45,456 nt of DNA, from assembly GCF_000374165.1 (NCBI RefSeq), contig NZ_KB893746.1:1-45456 (forward strand), read 5' to 3'. Below are positions 1 to 8,072 of this stretch, piece after piece. Position 1 is the stretch's first letter. Each line of letters begins with the position of its first letter. The notes below the pieces were generated by a model. The model worked only from the letters and a program-made list of their open reading frames with translations. It was not told the DNA's origin and searched no databases. Both the position numbers and the translations under genes were made by a program. This DNA comes from Parafrankia elaeagni. GTDB lineage: Bacteria; Actinomycetota; Actinomycetes; Frankiales; Frankiaceae.

Positions 1-180
1 CCTCTCGATCCGTCAAGGCTCCGGGCAGGACGGACACAGGTGGCCCTTTAGGCACGCGAACGCAGCACTCGACCGCGCGGCGAGAAACCAGACACAGCGT
101 CAGATCACCCGATGCGACCCACAGGCGTCGGACCACGACCAGCCAGCCCGACGCCTCCGACGACACGTGCACGTTCACGT

Positions 181-209
181 CGGCCCCGGGGGGTGCCGCG
201 CCGGGGCCG
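181..209 (-). terminator. Hairpin downstream of the envelope operon
   Basis: A perfect 9-bp inverted repeat, CGGCCCCGG at 181-189 and CCGGGGCCG at 201-209 with an 11-nt loop, lies about 20 bp past the stop of the last minus-strand gene (230). There is no U-tract, as is usual for GC-rich actinobacterial terminators. Bases 1-180 hold no gene I can support. Confidence 0.5.
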
Positions 210-229
210 GCGCTGGTCGTCTCGACGCA

Positions 230-3200
230 TCAGCCGGATGCCGCGGCCGGCGGCTGCTCCGGTTCCGGTGGCTGCTCCGGTTCCGGCGGTGGCTGCTGTT
301 CCGGCACTGACTCCGGCGGTGGCGGTGGCGGGTCCTCCGTCGGCGGTGGGACCGGTGCGGGCGTGGTCGGATCCGGATCCAGCGTCGTTGGCGGAGGAGC
401 CGGGGTTGTCGGCGGAGGTCCAGACTCGTCCGGTCCCGGTCCCGGTCCCGGTCCCGGGGACGGGGATGGGGATGGGGATGGGCTGCCCTCCTCACCTGGC
501 CCCGGGCCCGGGACCCCAGAGGGCAGTGTGACCTCGTCGTGGGCTGAGGAGCGGCCGGCGGCGTTCTCGGCGATGATGCCGAAACCGTAGGTGCCGCCGG
601 GGACGCCGTCGACGGTGTAGGACGTCCCGGGGTCGGAGGTGGCGCCGCCATCCCCGTCCTCGCCCCCGGCCCCCGGATACGAGTGGGAGACGAAGTAGGT
701 CTCGACGTGGGTGTTGGACGGCAGGGTCCACGTCCAGGTGATCTGCGTGCCGACGACCGTGCGGGTGAGGACGATCGGATTTGGGACGGTGCAGCCCATC
801 CCGGTTACCGGCTCGGAGGTCGCAGGGCCACCCGGCCCGGTCGCCGTGACGGTGACCGTGATCAGGCGGCAGTCCGGGGTGCGGAAGCGGATCTGGTCGC
901 CCAGGGGCTCGACGCCGAGGCCGCCACCGTCCCCGCCCTCGGCGGTGTAGGACCACTCGTAGCTGACCGATCCGGCCGGCCCCGGGTTGCGGACGGCGAC
1001 GGTGAAGCCGAACCCCTCGGCCGGGTTCACGACCAGCTCCGGCGGTTTGCTGGTGCACATCAGCCCGTCCGCCGGTGGGTCGAGCGGCCGTGGTGCCGCC
1101 GGGGTCGAGGCGCCGTCGTCGGCGTAGGCGGTGAGGGTCACGGTGAACACGGCGCAGCTGGTCGGGACGACGTCGAACGCGGTGTCCGACACGGGTGTGA
1201 CGGTGACGTCCGGCAGGTCGGCGGTCAGGGTGAGGCGGGTGGTCGGGGCGCCGCCCGTCCCGGCCTGGGCGTTGACCCGCCACCGGTCCCCGCTCGCGGC
1301 CACCGTCATCGTCGGGACGGCAGGGCCGCCGGTGTCGGTGATCGTGACCGGCTGGCTGGCGCGGCTGACGTTCCCGGCCTCGTCGGTCACGGCGACGGAC
1401 ACGGTGAAGGTGGTGCCGGCGGCGCCCTCCTCGTAGGTGTGCGTGGCGGACGACGCCGTGCCCGGCCCGCCGGACGTCGTGCCGTCGCCGAAGTCGAAGG
1501 CGTACCCGGCGATCGGCGCCGTGCCGGCGGTGGATCCGGTGGCGTCCGCGGTGACCCGCAACGGGGCCGCGCCGCTGGCCGGGGCGACGGTCAGCCGCGC
1601 GACGAGCGCGTCGGCGAGCCCGTCGTCCGGCCCACCCGGCTGGACGTCGACGCCCGTTCCCGGGACCGGCGGCGGGGCGGTCTGGTCGACGGTGACGCGC
1701 ACGGCGGGCGCGGCGTGCCGGCCGTCGGCGAGGGCGGCGTGCGCGATGACGAGGTAGTCACCGGGCTGGGACCAGGCGTGGCTCGCCTGGGCGCCGCCGC
1801 CAGTCGTCCCGTCCCCGAAGGACCAGGTCGCCCCGGCGATCCGGGTGCCGTCCCGGGCCACCAGCCGCAGTGTCACCGGTCGGCCGACGCCCACGCGTGA
1901 CGCCGACACCTGGATGGCGACGCCGGTGTTACCCACCGGCGCGGCGGGCGGCACGGTCTTCGGCCGGGTGACCCGCGGGGTGGGTGCGGTCGGCGGCAGC
2001 GGGGCCGACACGTTCCGCGTCCCGTCGTCGTCACGGGGCTGGTCGGTCTCGCCGTTCCCGGCGCCGCCGGCCAGGCCCGCGCCGGGCCGGTCCGGGTTGT
2101 ACTTCTCGACGACCCGCACGCTGCCGTCCAGCCGGATGGCGCCGGCCCGGAAGCTGCCCGGGTCGTTGAAGAACATGTACGGGCCCTGGGCGACCAGCTC
2201 GAAGCGGGTGCCGGCGGGCAGCACCTCGGGACGCGCGACGATCCGGCGGTCGGCGGCGTCCAGAACGATCACCCGCCCGTCGGTGAAGTCGGGGATGAAG
2301 ACCCGGCCGGCGGCCTGCCGCGGCTGGCCGAGGGCATGGCCGGCGGCGGCGAGGTCGAGGACGGTGTCGCAGCTGCCCGTCGCCAGGTCGGTGATCACGA
2401 GGGTTCCGCGCTGGCCGCTGACCGCGTAGACCCGCGGCCGGGACTGGTCACCGAGGACCGCCACGGAGTCGTCGGCGGGCAGGGTGTCCAGACAGGCGCG
2501 CGTGCCGGGGGCGCCGTCGTCACCGAGTGGCAGCACGGTGCGCGCCGCCGCGTCGACCACCACTGGCCGGCCGGCCACCAGGACCAGCCGGCCGCCGTCC
2601 GACGCGGTGGCGGGCGCGCGCACCTTGCGGCCCCGTTCGTCGAGGCGGACGATGCCACCGCCGCCGCGGTCGATCAGCCACAGCCGCCCGGCGTCGTCGG
2701 CGACCACTCCGCCGGTCCCGGCGCGGGCCGCGATCGACTGCAGGCCCCGGGTCTGCAGCGTGCCCGGGTCGGCGGTCGTGACCAGCCCGGACTGTCCGTC
2801 GACGACGAAGGCGGCCTGCTTCGTGGGGAAGACCTGCAGCTGCCGCGCGGCGGTGGACGTCCCGAAGCGCACCGGTTCGGTCGGTGCGAAGGTCGCTCCG
2901 TCCACTCGCAGCACGCTGCCCGCCGTGCTGTTGACGACGTAGGCGTTCGGCCCGGCCTGCGCGGACGACAGCTCGCCCGCCCCGACGGCGACCCGGGCCA
3001 CCACCTGGGATGACGCGCCGTCCACCAGGGCGGCCTGCCCGGTCGCGGACGACACCAGCCATGCGGCGCCGTCCTCGGCGGCCAGCTGCCGGGCGGAAAC
3101 ACCGCCGCCCCGGCTGACGACGGCGAGACCGCCGGCGACCAGCCCCAGCGCGACCGCGAGCCGCAGCAGCAGGAGGAGCCGTCCTCTCAGGAGGAGCCGT

Positions 3201-3292
3201 CCTCTGTGGAACAGCTTTCTGCGAAGTGGTCCTCTGCTCGGATGGCGCATGTCGCGGATGCTCTTCTCCTGCCGGGTCATCTGCCGGGTCAT
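230..3292 (-). CDS. Surface protein: N-terminal TM, beta-propeller-like region, two PKD domains, Fn3 domain, proline-rich tail
   Basis: About 1020 residues. I chose the ATG at 3292 because it overlaps the upstream stop as ATGA; further upstream the frame is only the antisense shadow of the transglutaminase-like gene. Basic N-terminus then one hydrophobic segment (about 39-59), so probably an anchored, extracytoplasmic protein. Residues about 70-390 show short repeated units (VVDG, VLDAADR, RLDERGR) like an NHL/PQQ-type beta-propeller. PKD domains carry the hallmark SFGDGTTGGG (about 491-500) and DFGDGTTSGG (about 600-609). A fibronectin-III-like unit lies near 838-925, and the last 90 residues are Pro/Ser/Gly-rich (SPSPSPSP, GPGPGPGP) ending AAASG, with no LPXTG sorting motif. 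Last gene of a MoxR/DUF58/transglutaminase operon, so probably an envelope or adhesion component; the ligand is unknown. Confidence 0.85.
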   Translation of the reverse strand: MTRQMTRQEKSIRDMRHPSRGPLRRKLFHRGRLLLRGRLLLLLRLAVALGLVAGGLAVVSRGGGVSARQLAAEDGAAWLVSSATGQAALVDGASSQVVARVAVGAGELSSAQAGPNAYVVNSTAGSVLRVDGATFAPTEPVRFGTSTAARQLQVFPTKQAAFVVDGQSGLVTTADPGTLQTRGLQSIAARAGTGGVVADDAGRLWLIDRGGGGIVRLDERGRKVRAPATASDGGRLVLVAGRPVVVDAAARTVLPLGDDGAPGTRACLDTLPADDSVAVLGDQSRPRVYAVSGQRGTLVITDLATGSCDTVLDLAAAGHALGQPRQAAGRVFIPDFTDGRVIVLDAADRRIVARPEVLPAGTRFELVAQGPYMFFNDPGSFRAGAIRLDGSVRVVEKYNPDRPGAGLAGGAGNGETDQPRDDDGTRNVSAPLPPTAPTPRVTRPKTVPPAAPVGNTGVAIQVSASRVGVGRPVTLRLVARDGTRIAGATWSFGDGTTGGGAQASHAWSQPGDYLVIAHAALADGRHAAPAVRVTVDQTAPPPVPGTGVDVQPGGPDDGLADALVARLTVAPASGAAPLRVTADATGSTAGTAPIAGYAFDFGDGTTSGGPGTASSATHTYEEGAAGTTFTVSVAVTDEAGNVSRASQPVTITDTGGPAVPTMTVAASGDRWRVNAQAGTGGAPTTRLTLTADLPDVTVTPVSDTAFDVVPTSCAVFTVTLTAYADDGASTPAAPRPLDPPADGLMCTSKPPELVVNPAEGFGFTVAVRNPGPAGSVSYEWSYTAEGGDGGGLGVEPLGDQIRFRTPDCRLITVTVTATGPGGPATSEPVTGMGCTVPNPIVLTRTVVGTQITWTWTLPSNTHVETYFVSHSYPGAGGEDGDGGATSDPGTSYTVDGVPGGTYGFGIIAENAAGRSSAHDEVTLPSGVPGPGPGEEGSPSPSPSPSPGPGPGPGPDESGPPPTTPAPPPTTLDPDPTTPAPVPPPTEDPPPPPPESVPEQQPPPEPEQPPEPEQPPAAASG
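431..483. repeat. 6-bp tandem repeats encoding Pro-Gly and Ser-Pro runs
   Basis: Units of GGTCCC followed by units of GGGGAT encode, on the minus strand, the SPSPSP/GPGPGP tail of the surface protein. Length-variable spacer-type sequence. Confidence 0.8.
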
Positions 3293-5814
3293 CGGGTGGC
3301 CGCCCGGGTGCGCGGCAGCAGCGGACGCGGGTCGATCGACGCACGGATCCGCCCGAGGCGGCTTCCGAGGGCGCGGCTGGACAGCCGGGTGAGATCCCAG
3401 GCACGGCGGGCCTCGTCCTCGCCCGGCTCGGCCGCCCCGAACAGCGCCATCGTGACCAGCGGCGCCAACGAACCGAGGTGGTGCGCGGCCGCGGTGCAGG
3501 CGGGTAGTTCGCGGGCCCGTCCGGCGACCTCCCGCGGGGTGAGCGCGGGAGACCCGGGCAGGCCGTGCTCGGTGAGCCGATCGCAGACCTCGCGCCAGGC
3601 CGCGGCGATCCGTGCCGCCGGCGGTCCGGCGCGGCGCCGCCGCCATCGACGGCGCCGCTTCTCCAGCGGGACCAGCACCAGGCCGAGCAGTGGAGCGGCG
3701 AGCAGGGCCGCCGCGTAGCCGGGCCAGGTACGCCCGGCCCGCTCGCCGCCGCCGGCGGCTGCCCCGGCCGGGTCGAGCTGGGGCACGACCACCGGCGCGA
3801 CGACGTTCACGTTCAGGTCCTGCTGGCCCGCACCGCCGGTGGCGGGGCGGTCCGCCGGCGCCAGGGCGAGCCCGAGCCTGCTGGTGTCGGTCGGTTCGAA
3901 CCCGACCCAGCCGATCCCGTCCAGGGCGACCTCCGGCCAGGCATGGGCCTGCCGGGTCGTCACGACGAAGCCACCGGGGCCGTCGGTGGACGCCCGGTCG
4001 AGCAGATACCCGACCGCGATCCTGGTCGGGAAGCCCTGGGCCCGGGCGAGGACGGCGAACGCGGCCGCGTGCTGCTCGGCGTAGCCGCGCCGGTCCGCCG
4101 CCGGGTCGGCGCCCGCCGCGCCCGCACCGGTCACCTGGCCCGGCGCGGTGGCGGTGGTGGCGGTGACGCCCAGCAGGCGGGCGACGGCACCGTAGGAATG
4201 GCCCGGCGGGGCGCCGCCGTCGTAGGGGAAGCGGTCCGGGTCGCGCAGGTAGTCCGCCAGGGCGACCAGCCGGTCGTACGGCGTCGCCGCGCTGGCCGTC
4301 ACCTCGTCGGCGAGCTGGGCCACTTCCGGAGCGAGGCCGGGTGGCAGCGCGGCATAGCGGTCCGTCGCCGGCCCGGACGCCGCCCGGGCCAGGCGCAGCG
4401 CCTCGCCGTCGGGTGTCGCGACCTCGGCGCGGAGCCGGTAGCCCTCGCCGGTCCGCGGGGTGGCGACGGCCGCGAGCGAGCCCGAGCCGGGCTGCACGGA
4501 CACCGCCCGGCCCCGCAGCCCGACGGGCACGCCGATCGAGGGAAGCAGCGTCCCGCCCCAGCCGTCGATCGTGACCTCCATGCCCACCTGCGTGGTCGTG
4601 ACGGTGACCTCCGGGCCGTCTGCCGGCAGGGTGCCGCCGGCCCGGACGAACAGCCCCTCGTCGCGCCAGTCGGCGCCGTCGAAGTCGCCGAGCGCGGCGA
4701 TGCGCAGCCGGTCGACGGGCAGCTGGCCGGTGGTGGACGACAGCCGGGCGGTGAACAGCGACCGCGGTGGGTTCGCCCGCTGCTCGACCTGAACCTGGGC
4801 CAGCGGGTCGAGCAGCGGTGCCGTCACGACCGGAGGCTCGCGGTGGTCCCGCGGGTCGAACCGCTCGGCACCGTCCGCCAGCGGCAGGATGCTCGCGCCA
4901 AGGGTGGCGGCCGCGGCGGCGCCCGCGACGAGCGGCAGGCCGAGCGTCAGCCACCCGGCGGACTCCGCCGAACCGGCCGAACCGGCCGAACCGGCCGAAC
5001 CGGCCGAACCGGCCGCCTGGGACGTCCTGACCAGCACCAGAACGAGGGCGGTGAAGGTGAGACAGCCGGTCAGCGGCAGCTGCGACCGCCCACCCGACGC
5101 AGTGACGACAAGGAGGAGGACGTCGGCGAGCACCACCGGCAGGAGCGGGAGCAGCACCGCGTCGGTCCGCAGAACGAGCAGGACGGCCGCGACCGTCATC
5201 ACCCACAGCACCAGGCTCGGGATGACGAGCAGCTCGACGGTCGGGTCCGCGGGCAGGGCCACGGTGAGCAGGTCCGCCCAGCCGTCCCGCAGCGCGGCAC
5301 CGAACGCGGGCGGGCCGGCGGCGCCCCGGGCGGCGACGAGGGCGACCAGCGCGCAGGGCGCCCAGCCGACCACCGCGGCCAGCACCACCATGTCGGCCGG
5401 GCGAAGCCGGGCGGCCAGCACCGTGGCCAGCCCGCCGGCGAGCAGCACCGTCCCGCCGAGCGACAGCAGGAACCCCGCGCCCGCGAAGAAGCCGCTGAAG
5501 GCCGCCGCGACCTGCACCATCAGTACGACGGCCAGCGTGACCTGCGCCGGGCGCCGCCGCCGCACCCGCCCGGCCGCATCCGGCGGCCCGGGGGAGACCT
5601 GCACAGTGGCCGGCGACCGGAGCGCCGAGTCCGGCCCCGCGACCTGACCAGCCGACGGCTGCCCCGGGGGCACGCGCAGCGTGGCGACGTCGGAGATGTC
5701 CGCCAGCTCCATGTCCGCGGGCACGAGCTTGTGCAACCTGGGCGGCAGTGGACGTCCCACGCTGCCGCCCGTCCCCAGGCCGCCCGTCCCCAGACCGGGT
5801 GTCGGGCCGGTCAC
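3289..5814 (-). CDS. TgpA-like membrane transglutaminase-fold protein lacking the catalytic cysteine
   Basis: 841 residues from the GTG at 5814, which overlaps the DUF58 stop as GTGA; an ATG at 5835 is the alternative. It has a cluster of N-terminal hydrophobic helices (about 90-300), a periplasmic transglutaminase-like domain (about 490-650), another TM near 700 and a C-terminal cytoplasmic DUF4129-like tail. Family members carry a Cys-His-Asp triad, with Cys in a Y-C-E-Q/Y-F context. Here the segment reads RGYAEQHAAAFAVLARAQG: the Cys is Ala (codon 4078-4080 is GCC on the minus strand), while the His (QAHAWPE) and Asp (GFEPTDT) remain. It probably lacks classical transglutaminase/protease chemistry and may be a scaffold or binding protein. 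A Gly-Ser-Ala repeat (AGSAGSAGS) interrupts the membrane region. Confidence 0.88.
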   Translation of the reverse strand: MTGPTPGLGTGGLGTGGSVGRPLPPRLHKLVPADMELADISDVATLRVPPGQPSAGQVAGPDSALRSPATVQVSPGPPDAAGRVRRRRPAQVTLAVVLMVQVAAAFSGFFAGAGFLLSLGGTVLLAGGLATVLAARLRPADMVVLAAVVGWAPCALVALVAARGAAGPPAFGAALRDGWADLLTVALPADPTVELLVIPSLVLWVMTVAAVLLVLRTDAVLLPLLPVVLADVLLLVVTASGGRSQLPLTGCLTFTALVLVLVRTSQAAGSAGSAGSAGSAGSAESAGWLTLGLPLVAGAAAAATLGASILPLADGAERFDPRDHREPPVVTAPLLDPLAQVQVEQRANPPRSLFTARLSSTTGQLPVDRLRIAALGDFDGADWRDEGLFVRAGGTLPADGPEVTVTTTQVGMEVTIDGWGGTLLPSIGVPVGLRGRAVSVQPGSGSLAAVATPRTGEGYRLRAEVATPDGEALRLARAASGPATDRYAALPPGLAPEVAQLADEVTASAATPYDRLVALADYLRDPDRFPYDGGAPPGHSYGAVARLLGVTATTATAPGQVTGAGAAGADPAADRRGYAEQHAAAFAVLARAQGFPTRIAVGYLLDRASTDGPGGFVVTTRQAHAWPEVALDGIGWVGFEPTDTSRLGLALAPADRPATGGAGQQDLNVNVVAPVVVPQLDPAGAAAGGGERAGRTWPGYAAALLAAPLLGLVLVPLEKRRRRWRRRRAGPPAARIAAAWREVCDRLTEHGLPGSPALTPREVAGRARELPACTAAAHHLGSLAPLVTMALFGAAEPGEDEARRAWDLTRLSSRALGSRLGRIRASIDPRPLLPRTRAATR
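4967..5011. repeat. 9-bp tandem repeat, five copies
   Basis: GCCGAACCG is repeated five times in frame, encoding the Ala-Gly-Ser repeats in the TgpA-like protein between its membrane segments. Confidence 0.9.
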
Positions 5815-6956
5815 CGGACCACCCGGGTGTTCCACGCGGTGACGAAGTCGTCGCTGTCGCGCACGTTCAGCACCAGCGCGCCGCGCACCACCGGACCGGG
5901 CTGCCCCGGCCGCGCGCCGACCTGGATGACGCTGACCATCGCGAACCGGGCGCGGACCTTCGACACGGTGGCGGTGCCCGCGACCGGCGCCTGACCGGTC
6001 ACGACCCCGAGGGCCATCCCGCCCTCCCGTGGGACGAGCGTGGCCAGCGCCCCCAGCCCGGGGTCGTCGGGAGCCGTTCCGACGTCGGCGAGGAGATCGA
6101 GCAGTGCCGTCGACGGGGCCGCGCCGCGTTCCGCCACGGCGTGACGTCCACCGGTGGTGCGCACCTCGACGCCGAACCCGTGCGTCACGGCGGCGGCGGC
6201 CAGCGACGCGGCGATGCGCACCGCGTCCTCGAACTGGTCCGCCTGGTACGGATCCGCGCTGGTGTCGAGCATGACCAGCATCCGCGGCTCCCGCGGGACC
6301 ACGTTGTGGCGAACCATGAGGGTGCCCGTGCGCGCGGTGGACCGCCAGTGGACGAGCCGCAGGTCGTCGCCCCGCACGTACTCGCGCAGGCCGTGGAAGG
6401 CCACCCCGCCGGGTGCGGCGGAGGCGGAGGTCGGCCCGTCCACGTCCGGTGAGCCACCGGTCGGCAGCGGCGCGACCGGCAGCAGCCGCGGGTGCACCCG
6501 CAGCACCGAACGGGACGGGAACCCGCGCCGGACGTGCATCAGCCGCAGCGGATCGGCGTGGCCGACGGTCAGCGGACCCACCTCGAAGACGCCGCGGCGG
6601 GTGGTCGGCAGCTCGTACCGGGCCTCCTGGCTGCCGCCGGGGGGCAGGCTCGCCAGCGCTATCCCGACGTGGCGGCCGCCGACCGACTCACCGGCGACGA
6701 TCGGCGGCGACCGGCGCCGCGCGGTGTTGGTCACCAGCAGGACTGCGAGCGCCGGATCACCCTCGGCGACCCGGTCCGGGCGGATCTCCCGCTCGATCGT
6801 GACGTCCGGCCGGGCGAGCATCCAGCCGGCGGCCACCGCGACCACGACGGCGGCGCCCAGGCCGAGAACGATCAGCTCGGGGTAGTCGAGCAGCACCCCC
6901 GCGACGACGAGCACCCCCGCGGCCGCGATCATCGCGGCGCCGGACCTCGTGATCAA
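5811..6956 (-). CDS. DUF58 family protein
   Basis: 381 residues. Two hydrophobic segments at the N-terminus (about 5-50) anchor it; the rest is a DUF58 domain with the family signature YVRGDDLRLVHWRSTARTG (about 198-216), followed by a vWA-like strand MLVMLDTSAD. DUF58 proteins are nearly always coded next to MoxR ATPases and are thought to act with them in envelope or complex assembly. The ATG overlaps the moxR stop by 4 bp (6953-6956) and the stop overlaps the next gene's GTG, so translation is coupled. The biochemical role of this family is not established. Confidence 0.93.
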   Translation of the reverse strand: MITRSGAAMIAAAGVLVVAGVLLDYPELIVLGLGAAVVVAVAAGWMLARPDVTIEREIRPDRVAEGDPALAVLLVTNTARRRSPPIVAGESVGGRHVGIALASLPPGGSQEARYELPTTRRGVFEVGPLTVGHADPLRLMHVRRGFPSRSVLRVHPRLLPVAPLPTGGSPDVDGPTSASAAPGGVAFHGLREYVRGDDLRLVHWRSTARTGTLMVRHNVVPREPRMLVMLDTSADPYQADQFEDAVRIAASLAAAAVTHGFGVEVRTTGGRHAVAERGAAPSTALLDLLADVGTAPDDPGLGALATLVPREGGMALGVVTGQAPVAGTATVSKVRARFAMVSVIQVGARPGQPGPVVRGALVLNVRDSDDFVTAWNTRVVR

Positions 6957-7936
6957 CGGGTGGCCTGCCGCTGGCTCGGGACCGGAACCGCGGCGACCGT
7001 CTCCCCGATCAGGTCCACGGCGCGCAGGCCGGACATCTCCGCCTCCGGGCGCAGCAGCACCCGGTGCCCGAGGACGTACGGCGCCAGCGCCTTGACGTCG
7101 TCAGGTGTCGCGTAGGTCCGACTGTCGGCCGCCGCGTGTGCCTGCGCGGCGGCGGCGAGCGCCAGCGCGCCCCGGGTGCTCACCCCGAGCCTGACCTCCG
7201 GGCGGCGCCGCGTCGACGCGGCGAGGGTGACGATGTAGCCGAGCAGTGGCTCGGACAGGTGGACCCGGCGGGTGATCCCGATCATCCGGTCGATGTCGGC
7301 GGTGGTCAGGACGGGCGTGACGGCGTCCACCGACCGGCCGCCCCGGCGGTTCGCCAGCACCTCGACCTCGGCGCCGTGGTCCGGGTAGCCGATCGTGAGC
7401 CGCATCATGAACCGGTCGATCTGCGCCTCGGGCAGGTCGTAGGTCCCGCCGTGCTCGACCGGGTTCTGGGTGGCCACGACGAGGAACGGGCGCGGCACGG
7501 CGATCGGCGTCCCGTCCACCGTGACCTGCTGCTCCTCCATCACCTCCAGCAGTGCCGACTGGGTCTTCGGCGAGGCGCGGTTCACCTCGTCGGCGAGGAT
7601 CACGTTGCCGAAGACCGGGCCCGGCTGGAACTCGAAGGTCTCCGTCCCGGAGTGCCACACCTGCACGCCGGTGACGTCGGTGGGCAGCAGGTCGGGGGTG
7701 AACTGGATCCGCCGCATCGTGCCGGCGATCGAGTTCGCCACCGCCTTCGCGAGCGACGTCTTGCCGGTGCCCGGGACGTCGTCGATCAGAACATGACCCT
7801 CGGCCGCCAGGCAGACGGCCACGAGCCGCACGATCTCGGTCTTGCCCCGGATCAACGTCTCCACGTTGCGGACGAGCGCCGTGCCGCGCTCGGCGAACCA
7901 GGCCGCGTCATCCGGGCCCAGCAGCGATTCCGTCAT
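6953..7936 (-). CDS. moxR: MoxR-family AAA+ ATPase
   Basis: 327 residues, usual length for the family. Walker A is VPGTGKTS (54-61); Walker B with the adjacent family motif is ILADEVNRASPKTQSALLE; the sensor region VVATQNPVEHGGTYDLPEAQ is intact. MoxR ATPases are chaperone-like AAA+ proteins that work with DUF58/vWA partners, here the directly overlapping downstream gene. First gene of the four-gene operon; a hairpin (7955-7978) sits just ahead of its ATG. Confidence 0.95.
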   Translation of the reverse strand: MTESLLGPDDAAWFAERGTALVRNVETLIRGKTEIVRLVAVCLAAEGHVLIDDVPGTGKTSLAKAVANSIAGTMRRIQFTPDLLPTDVTGVQVWHSGTETFEFQPGPVFGNVILADEVNRASPKTQSALLEVMEEQQVTVDGTPIAVPRPFLVVATQNPVEHGGTYDLPEAQIDRFMMRLTIGYPDHGAEVEVLANRRGGRSVDAVTPVLTTADIDRMIGITRRVHLSEPLLGYIVTLAASTRRRPEVRLGVSTRGALALAAAAQAHAAADSRTYATPDDVKALAPYVLGHRVLLRPEAEMSGLRAVDLIGETVAAVPVPSQRQATR

Positions 7937-7954
7937 GGTCCCCCCGATTCGATT

Positions 7955-7978
7955 CCGGCAGGCGTGTCGTCCTGCCGG
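7955..7978 (-). terminator. Hairpin between the kinase gene and moxR
   Basis: CCGGCAGG (7955-7962) and CCTGCCGG (7971-7978) form a perfect 8-bp stem with an 8-nt loop, 18 bp upstream of the moxR ATG. It may end the kinase transcript or act in the moxR leader; sequence alone cannot decide. Confidence 0.4.
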
Positions 7979-8002
7979 CCAGTCCGGCCGTCAGCGCGGC
8001 AT

Positions 8003-8072
8003 CGTCATCCGCGCCCCGGCACCGTCATTCGCGCACTGGCACCGTCATCCGCCGAGCAGTTGCGTCATCCGC
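8003..8072. repeat. Four-copy repeat with exact 20-bp period
   Basis: CGTCATCCGC (one copy CGTCATTCGC) occurs at 8003, 8023, 8043 and 8063, an exact 20-bp periodicity with diverged 10-bp spacers. The first unit, read on the minus strand, contains the stop codon of the kinase gene; the rest runs into the spacer before moxR. Confidence 0.8.

Noticed and set aside
3293-5206. In-frame extension that would give the PKD surface protein 638 more N-terminal residues
   Set aside because: It is antisense-free but fully overlaps the TgpA-like gene in another frame on the same strand, is Arg/Gly/Ala-rich nonsense, and the ATG at 3292 is coupled to the TgpA stop.
3565-5994. Long plus-strand open frame (over 800 codons)
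   Set aside because: Antisense shadow of the transglutaminase-like gene; composition is Arg/Gly/Gln-rich without any domain.
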